From assembly GCA_937863915.1 (NCBI GenBank), contig CALMID010000498.1:1-6263 (forward strand): 6,263 nucleotides of DNA. Reading direction: 5' to 3'. The position numbers were made by a program, and so were the translations under genes. Under the pieces are notes generated by a model. The model saw only the letters and a list, made by a program, of their open reading frames with translations. It did no database searches and was not told where the DNA came from. Of this stretch, positions 1-3,987 are shown piece by piece; within the stretch, counting starts at the first letter, position 1, and each line of letters begins with the position of its first letter. This stretch comes from an uncultured Pseudomonas sp. Its GTDB lineage: Bacteria; Pseudomonadota; Gammaproteobacteria; Pseudomonadales; Pseudomonadaceae.

Positions 1-345
1 CACGCCGAGCAGCAGCACGAACTGGCGGCTGAACAGCCGGGCCGGATCGAGCAGGGCCAGGCCGGCCAGACACAGCACCACCAGACCCTGCATCGGCAGA
101 ATCCAGCCACGGTGATGACCCAGACGGGGCGAGGCCATACGGTCGACCCAGGGCGCCCACAGCACCTTGAGCAGCCAGGGCAGGGCGAGCAGCTTGAGCA
201 GGCCGATCCAGGCCAGGTCGACGCCCTGCTGGCGCAGCAGGCTGGGCAGCGAATGGGCGATCAGGCCGGAAGGCAGGCCCTGGGCGCAGTACAGCGCAGC
301 CAGCAGGATCAGGGTGGCGTTGGCGGGGCGTGCGGCGTTGGGCAT
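1..345 (-). CDS. MFS transporter, AmpG / RhtX-FptX-like (N-terminal part, cut by window edge)
   Basis: An open frame from the ATG at 345 runs off the left edge and gives 115 residues of a family usually about 400 long. It is strongly hydrophobic. Helices are seen at about residues 10-31 (with the motif YCAQGLPSGL), 44-65 (WIGLLKLLALPWLLKVLW) and 80-99 (GWILPMQGLVVLCLAGLALL). APWVDR at 64-69 is followed by a basic loop (RLGHHRGW), the classic MFS loop between helices 2 and 3. The AQGLP and LPWLLKxLWAPxVDR patterns are shared by the AmpG muropeptide permease and the RhtX/FptX siderophore permeases, so the substrate cannot be decided here. It is an inner-membrane protein. The Shine-Dalgarno site is weak (ACGAG, 7 bases before the ATG). 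The gene lies 62 bases downstream of the lipoprotein hydrolase on the same strand, with a strong hairpin between, so co-transcription is possible but may be attenuated. The family call is good; the specific role is unknown. Confidence 0.82.
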   Translation of the reverse strand, partial: MPNAARPANATLILLAALYCAQGLPSGLIAHSLPSLLRQQGVDLAWIGLLKLLALPWLLKVLWAPWVDRMASPRLGHHRGWILPMQGLVVLCLAGLALLDPARLFSRQFVLLLGV

Positions 346-356
346 GGTCGGCTCGT

Positions 357-397
357 CCGTGGCGATGGCGCGACAGTAGCCGGCGCCATCGCCACGG
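357..397 (-). other. Strong intergenic hairpin (15-bp stem, 11-base loop)
   Basis: CCGTGGCGATGGCGC at 357-371 is the exact reverse complement of GCGCCATCGCCACGG at 383-397, with an 11-base loop. The hairpin starts 10 bases after the stop codon of the lipoprotein gene and ends 11 bases before the ATG of the transporter gene. No run of T follows on either strand, so it is not a standard intrinsic terminator. It could protect the 3' end of the upstream message, partly attenuate the downstream gene, or hide its start region. The structure is seen directly; its role is inference. Confidence 0.7.
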
Positions 398-407
398 GCA
401 AGACGCT

Positions 408-1397
408 TCAGCGTGGTGCGGGCAGGGCTATCTGGGCGAAGGGCACGGGCAGCTTCAGCTCGCTATCGGCTGGCAGGTTGGCGCGGGTGGTCCGCACCAT
501 GCCCTGGATGTCCTGCAGGCGCAGGCCCTGAGGCTGGCGCGGATCGTTGCCGAAGAAGTCTTCCCAGTGGCCGAGAATGGCCAGGCGCGGCTGCAGGCGC
601 TTGAGCAGCACATCCGGGTAGGCCGGCACCTGCTGCCAGGAGCCGACGCAGAGGATGGCCACGTCCACCGCCTTGGTGTCATCCAGTTGTGGCGGCAGGC
701 CCTGCGGCGGGGTGCTGGCCGAATCCTGATAGTGCAGGCGATAGACCGGACGGCCCTGTTCATCGAGCAGGTCGACCAGCCAGGACAGGGTCTGGCCCTC
801 CTTCCATGCCCACACCGACTTGGGCAGTGCGGTCAGGTCCTGGTCATAGCTGCCGCCGAGGAACTTGATGCCGAAGATGTGCGGCGCATGCATGCTTCTG
901 ATCGGCATGGCACGGATGCGCTTTTCCGGGGAATAGAACCACTGGCCGGGCGTGGCGCCATCGGCCATCACGCGCTCGGCATCGACAATGCGCTCGCGCG
1001 GCAGCACGGCCGCCATGATGTGGCCCATGGTCTTGGAGCCGTACACCTTGGCCTTGGGCGCATGTTTTTCGAGGATGCGCGGTACGTCCATCAAGTGGTC
1101 GTAGTGGGCATGGCCGACCAGCAGCATGCTGACGTCATCGGCTCTGGGCATCAGTTCGTCGATCCTGGCGTTGTCGGCCTGCACCACCAGCGGTGGCTGG
1201 CCCAGGGTGGCGGGGTTGCTGAACGAGGGGGCAAACAGCAGGGCTTCGTCCTGCCAGCGCAGCAGATAGCCACCCACCCCGAGGTACTGCAGGCTCGGCG
1301 GGGCGACCTGGCGCTCCTGCCACAGCGGCAGGCCGGCCGGATTTTGTGCACAGCCGGCAAGGGCGATCAGCAGGGACAGCAGCATTCCACGCAACAT
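408..1397 (-). CDS. Metallo-beta-lactamase-fold lipoprotein, putative envelope hydrolase
   Basis: This is a complete 329-residue protein when started at 1397. A short hydrophobic signal (MLRGMLLSLLIALAGC) ends in the lipobox LAGC, so Cys16 should be lipidated and the mature protein anchored in the envelope. Metal-binding motifs of the metallo-beta-lactamase fold are visible: HAHYDH at 96-101 (HxHxDH: His96, His98, Asp100, His101), then His170 and His173 in SMHAPH. Asp225 in YQDSAS is a plausible bridging Asp, and His277 in LGHWEDFF a plausible last ligand. It is probably a zinc- or metal-dependent hydrolase; the substrate is unknown. Start choice: AAGGA lies 9 bases before the ATG at 1397, but directly abuts an in-frame ATG at 1406, which would add only three residues, so 1397 is preferred. 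It is followed by an MFS permease on the same strand and is divergent from trhP. The fold and lipobox are clear; the physiological role is not. Confidence 0.85.
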   Translation of the reverse strand: MLRGMLLSLLIALAGCAQNPAGLPLWQERQVAPPSLQYLGVGGYLLRWQDEALLFAPSFSNPATLGQPPLVVQADNARIDELMPRADDVSMLLVGHAHYDHLMDVPRILEKHAPKAKVYGSKTMGHIMAAVLPRERIVDAERVMADGATPGQWFYSPEKRIRAMPIRSMHAPHIFGIKFLGGSYDQDLTALPKSVWAWKEGQTLSWLVDLLDEQGRPVYRLHYQDSASTPPQGLPPQLDDTKAVDVAILCVGSWQQVPAYPDVLLKRLQPRLAILGHWEDFFGNDPRQPQGLRLQDIQGMVRTTRANLPADSELKLPVPFAQIALPAPR

Positions 1398-1406
1398 GAG
1401 GAGCAT

Positions 1407-1411
1407 TCCTT
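1407..1411 (-). promoter_or_regulatory. Ribosome binding site AAGGA deciding the lipoprotein start
   Basis: On the minus strand AAGGA is followed immediately by ATG (1406) and, 9 bases later, by a second in-frame ATG (1397). Only the second has workable spacing. This sets the protein at 329 rather than 332 residues and does not affect the lipobox. Confidence 0.6.
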
Positions 1412-1487
1412 GGAAAGAGGGCAGAGGACTACGCTACTGGAATAGTCCACGTCCGTCGCCGAACCTGCGGTTGGCGCGCAATTGCCG

Positions 1488-1493
1488 TAAAAT
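1488..1493 (+). promoter_or_regulatory. Candidate -10 element for trhP
   Basis: TAAAAT matches the sigma-70 -10 consensus at five of six bases and lies 34 bases before the trhP ATG, in the 130-base divergent region (1398-1527). The hexamer 17 bases upstream (CTGCGG, 1465-1470) is a poor -35. No convincing promoter for the leftward lipoprotein gene was found in the same region. This is a prediction only. Confidence 0.35.
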
Positions 1494-1527
1494 CGCCCAC
1501 CTTCCGAGCGTCAACCGAGTAACCAGC

Positions 1528-2889
1528 ATGTCCGCCCCGTTCAAACCCGAATTGCTTTCCCCTGCCGGCACCCTGCGCAACATGCGCTATGCCTTCGCCT
1601 ATGGCGCCGACGCGGTGTATGCCGGCCAGCCGCGCTACAGCCTGCGGGTGCGCAACAACGAGTTCGACCACGCCAACCTGGCGCTGGGGATCAACGAGGC
1701 GCATGCCCAGGGCAAGCAGTTCTACGTGGTGGTCAACATTGCCCCGCACAACGCCAAGCTGAAGACCTTCATCAAGGATCTGGAGCCGGTGGTGGCGATG
1801 GGGCCGGATGCGCTGATCATGTCCGACCCTGGGCTGATCATGCTGGTGCGCGAGCACTTCCCGCACATGCACATCCACCTGTCGGTGCAGGCCAACGCGG
1901 TGAACTGGGCCAGCGTCGAGTTCTGGCGCCGCCAGGGCCTGACCCGCGCCATCCTCTCGCGCGAACTGTCGCTGGAAGAGATCGGCGAGATCCGCGAAAA
2001 AGTGCCGGGCATGGAGCTGGAAGTGTTCGTCCACGGCGCGCTGTGCATGGCCTATTCCGGCCGCTGCCTGCTGTCGGGCTACATCAACAAGCGCGACCCC
2101 AACCAGGGTACCTGCACCAACGCCTGCCGCTGGGAATACAAGACCCACGAGGCCAAGGAAAACGAAGTCGGCGACATCGTCCATGTCTACGAGCCGATTG
2201 CCGTGCAGGCGGCCGAGCCGACCCTGGGCGTGGGCGCGCCGACCAAGGAAGTGTTCCTCCTCGAAGACAGCAGCCGTCCGGGCGAGTACATGTCCGCCTA
2301 CGAGGACGAGCACGGCACCTACATCATGAACTCCAAGGACCTGCGTGCCGTGCAGCACGTCGAGCGCCTGGTGCAGATGGGCGTGCACTCGCTGAAGATC
2401 GAGGGCCGCACCAAATCCCACTACTACTGCGCGCGCACCGCGCAGGTGTACCGCAAGGCCATCGATGATGCGGTGGCTGGCCGGCCGTTCGACATGAGCC
2501 TGATGGACACCCTCGAATCCCTGGCCCACCGTGGCTACACCGAGGGCTTCCTGCGCCGTCACGTGCACGACGAGTACCAGAACTACGAGCGCGGCAACTC
2601 CGTTTCCGAACGCCAGCAGTTCGTCGGCGAGCTGACCGGTGAGCGCCGTGGCGCCCTGGCCGAGGTCAAGGTGAAGAACCGCTTCGCCGTGGGCGACCGC
2701 CTGGAGCTGATGACCCCGCAGGGCAACGTGCATTTCACCCTCGATGCCCTGGAGAAGGGCAACGGCGAGCGCACCGACCTGGCGCCGGGCGATGGCCACA
2801 CCCTGTACCTGCCGCTGCCGCAGGACATCGACCTGAACTACGCCCTGCTGATGCGCCATCTGGACAACGGCAGCACCACCCGCGGCTGA
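1528..2889 (+). CDS. trhP: tRNA 5-hydroxyuridine synthase TrhP (YegQ), peptidase U32 family
   Basis: This complete 453-residue protein has the same length as E. coli YegQ/TrhP and reads alongside it almost throughout. It starts with KPELLSPAGTLRNMRYAFAY. The U32 signature EVFVHGALCMAYSGRC lies at about 165-180, and NQGTCTNACRWEY follows at about 192-204. Cys173, Cys180, Cys196 and Cys200 are the obvious candidates for iron-sulfur ligands, as in related U32 proteins. The C-terminal part (about 370-450) is the small beta-rich U32 domain. Despite the peptidase name, TrhP is known to hydroxylate uridine 34 of tRNAs, using prephenate, on the way to the cmo5U/mcmo5U wobble bases that widen codon reading. 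The frame is open upstream to an ATG at 1396, but homology begins at MSAPFKPELLSPAG, which fixes the start at 1528. The Shine-Dalgarno site is poor (only GAG, 8 bases upstream). It appears to be a single-gene unit. Identity is secure; the enzymology comes from the family. Confidence 0.95.
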   Translation: MSAPFKPELLSPAGTLRNMRYAFAYGADAVYAGQPRYSLRVRNNEFDHANLALGINEAHAQGKQFYVVVNIAPHNAKLKTFIKDLEPVVAMGPDALIMSDPGLIMLVREHFPHMHIHLSVQANAVNWASVEFWRRQGLTRAILSRELSLEEIGEIREKVPGMELEVFVHGALCMAYSGRCLLSGYINKRDPNQGTCTNACRWEYKTHEAKENEVGDIVHVYEPIAVQAAEPTLGVGAPTKEVFLLEDSSRPGEYMSAYEDEHGTYIMNSKDLRAVQHVERLVQMGVHSLKIEGRTKSHYYCARTAQVYRKAIDDAVAGRPFDMSLMDTLESLAHRGYTEGFLRRHVHDEYQNYERGNSVSERQQFVGELTGERRGALAEVKVKNRFAVGDRLELMTPQGNVHFTLDALEKGNGERTDLAPGDGHTLYLPLPQDIDLNYALLMRHLDNGSTTRG

Positions 2890-2895
2890 TCAGGT

Positions 2896-2965
2896 CGGGC
2901 GGATACAGTTGCCGGCGAGGCGGGCATAACAGTTGCCCGTCGCCCGGTACTGATCTGCCACTGTT
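2896..2965 (+). promoter_or_regulatory. Repeated ACAGTTGCC boxes, candidate operator upstream of DUF1127 gene
   Basis: ACAGTTGCC occurs twice in direct orientation, at 2905-2913 and 2929-2937 (24 bases apart), each preceded by CGGGC three or four bases upstream. A third copy with one mismatch lies inverted at 2957-2965 (GCCACTGTT, the reverse of AACAGTGGC). Weak promoter hexamers overlap the first two boxes: GATACA at 2902-2907, then CATAAC at 2925-2930 with a 17-base spacer. The arrangement suggests a regulator binding over the promoter of the DUF1127 gene. Direct repeats are usual for GntR/MocR-type regulators, but no regulator gene is present in this window, so that identity is a guess. 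Confidence 0.4.
2914..2944 (+). other. Bulged hairpin downstream of trhP, possible terminator lacking a T run
   Basis: GGCGA (2914-2918) pairs with TCGCC (2940-2944), and CGGGCA (2921-2926) pairs with TGCCCG (2934-2939). The result is 11 base pairs with a 2-base bulge (GG, 2919-2920) and a 7-base loop (TAACAGT). It begins 24 bases after the trhP stop codon. No T run follows, so if it ends the trhP message it does so in a non-canonical way. It overlaps the second ACAGTTGCC box, so it may be a by-product of an operator. Confidence 0.4.
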
Positions 2966-3048
2966 TCACTCGGCTGTCTCTGCCGCCCGCGCTTGCGCTG
3001 CCCGATCATGGCACTCCATAGCCCGCGCTTTCGCGCAAGGAGATCGCC

Positions 3049-3264
3049 ATGTCGCGCAGCCTGCCGCACACCCTGTCAGCCAGCCGCCCGTCCCTGCTTG
3101 TTCCCGGCTGGCCGCTGCGCCTGCTGGCCCGTCTGCTGCACTGGCAGCAGAACATCCGCACCCGCCGCCAACTGGCCCGGCTCGATTCCCGCCTGCTGGG
3201 CGATGCCGGCATCGACCTGGCCGCGCGCGAGGAAGAGTTGCGCAAACCCTTCTGGCGCGACTGA
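3049..3264 (+). CDS. DUF1127 domain-containing small protein
   Basis: This 71-residue protein has a textbook ribosome site, AAGGAG at 3037-3042, 6 bases before the ATG. Its C-terminal half (about 26-70) carries the DUF1127 (YjiS-like) pattern: a Trp in the first helix (LLHWQQNIRTRRQLARLD), then LLGDAGID and the acidic-basic tail EEELRKPFWRD. The N-terminal 25 residues are low in conserved features. DUF1127 proteins are small, basic and Arg-rich. In some alphaproteobacteria members have been tied to RNA turnover and to phosphate or carbon metabolism, but the role in gammaproteobacteria is unsettled. The gene has its own 159-base upstream region with repeat boxes. It ends 3 bases from the stop codon of the convergent minus-strand gene, so no terminator fits between them. 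The family call is confident; the function is open. Confidence 0.88.
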   Translation: MSRSLPHTLSASRPSLLVPGWPLRLLARLLHWQQNIRTRRQLARLDSRLLGDAGIDLAAREEELRKPFWRD

Positions 3265-3267
3265 GTC

Positions 3268-3939
3268 TCAGGCTTCCTCGGCCGCAAACTGCAGCTGCAG
3301 GCGTTCCGGCAGGCGTTCGCGCAGGGCCTCGCCGCTCTGCGCCAGCAGGCCCGGCAGCACGGCCTTGAGGGTGGCGGGCTTGAGCGCGGCGCAGACTTCG
3401 GCCTGACGCTGCACGGTGAGGCCGGCCAGCACCTGCTGGGAAATCTCCGGGTTGTTGTCGCGCACGGCGGCATCGGCCAGTTTGCTGAGGAAGGCGGCGG
3501 AGAAGGTGCGCAGGCTTTCGATGATCAGTGGCAGGTTGGTGATGAAGCGGGCGATCTGCAGCACGTGATCCGGCTCCAGGCCGAAGATCAGGTTGCGCAG
3601 GCGTGCCGGCGGCAGGCATTCGGCAAACTGGGCGGCGGTGTCATACAGCTTCTGCAGGCACAGCTCGCGGGCCACGGCCAGGTGCAGGCTGTCCGGCATG
3701 GCCAGGTAGGTGTCGAGAATCCACGCCGGTTGCAGGTGACTGATGACCTGGGCGACGAAGGCGCTGGGCAGCTCCGGCACCAGGTCCTTGAGTTGCCCCG
3801 GTGGCATGTGCGGGGCGAGCAGGGCGGCATTGGCCGCACCCAGTTGCTGCACCACCGCGGCCTTGACCGCCAGTGGGGCCATGCCCTGGGAGGCCAGGAC
3901 GAGTTTCAGACGCAGCGGCAACGCTGGCGGTTTGGACAT
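3268..3939 (-). CDS. Conserved-looking helical protein of unknown function
   Basis: A 223-residue protein that I do not recognise. A good ribosome site (GAGGAG, starting 15 bases before the ATG at 3939) supports the start, and codon use matches its neighbours. No signal peptide, membrane helix or coiled coil is evident, so it is probably cytoplasmic. The sequence is almost all amphipathic helix, with recurring short units built on a Pro followed by Leu-rich helices (MPPGQLKDLVPELP, LQPAWILDTYLAMP, LPPARLRNLIFGLEP, LKPATLKAVLPGLL). This suggests an alpha-alpha repeat fold loosely like MgtE-N or HEAT-type superhelices, which would fit a protein- or ligand-binding role rather than catalysis. It lies 48 bases downstream of the GGDEF-EAL gene on the same strand, so the two are likely co-transcribed, and a link to c-di-GMP signalling is possible. 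That link rests on context only. Confidence 0.8.
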   Translation of the reverse strand: MSKPPALPLRLKLVLASQGMAPLAVKAAVVQQLGAANAALLAPHMPPGQLKDLVPELPSAFVAQVISHLQPAWILDTYLAMPDSLHLAVARELCLQKLYDTAAQFAECLPPARLRNLIFGLEPDHVLQIARFITNLPLIIESLRTFSAAFLSKLADAAVRDNNPEISQQVLAGLTVQRQAEVCAALKPATLKAVLPGLLAQSGEALRERLPERLQLQFAAEEA

Positions 3940-3987
3940 GACGCACTCCTCAATCGCAATGAACGAGCAGTCCGTCAGGTATCGCCG

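Noticed and set aside
330..1445. 371-codon open frame on the plus strand opposite the lipoprotein gene
   Set aside because: It is antisense to the metallo-hydrolase, which has a lipobox and metal motifs. The shadow frame shows only low-complexity GC-driven sequence.
1429..2859. 476-codon open frame on the minus strand opposite trhP
   Set aside because: It lies wholly antisense to a secure gene. Its composition (rich in His, Val, Gln, Leu) is the usual shadow in GC-rich DNA, with no recognisable domain or ribosome site.
2886..2893. Palindrome CTGATCAG at the trhP stop codon
   Set aside because: An 8-base palindrome is common by chance and shows no further symmetry around it.
3289..3300. 12-base palindrome CTGCAGCTGCAG
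   Set aside because: It encodes a Gln-Leu repeat inside the 223-residue gene near its end. It is explained by codon choice, and no T run follows to suggest a terminator.
2966..3619. 217-codon minus-strand frame opposite DUF1127
   Set aside because: It overlaps DUF1127 and the 223-residue gene out of frame and is Ala/Arg/Gly-rich shadow sequence. DUF1127 has both a ribosome site and a family match.
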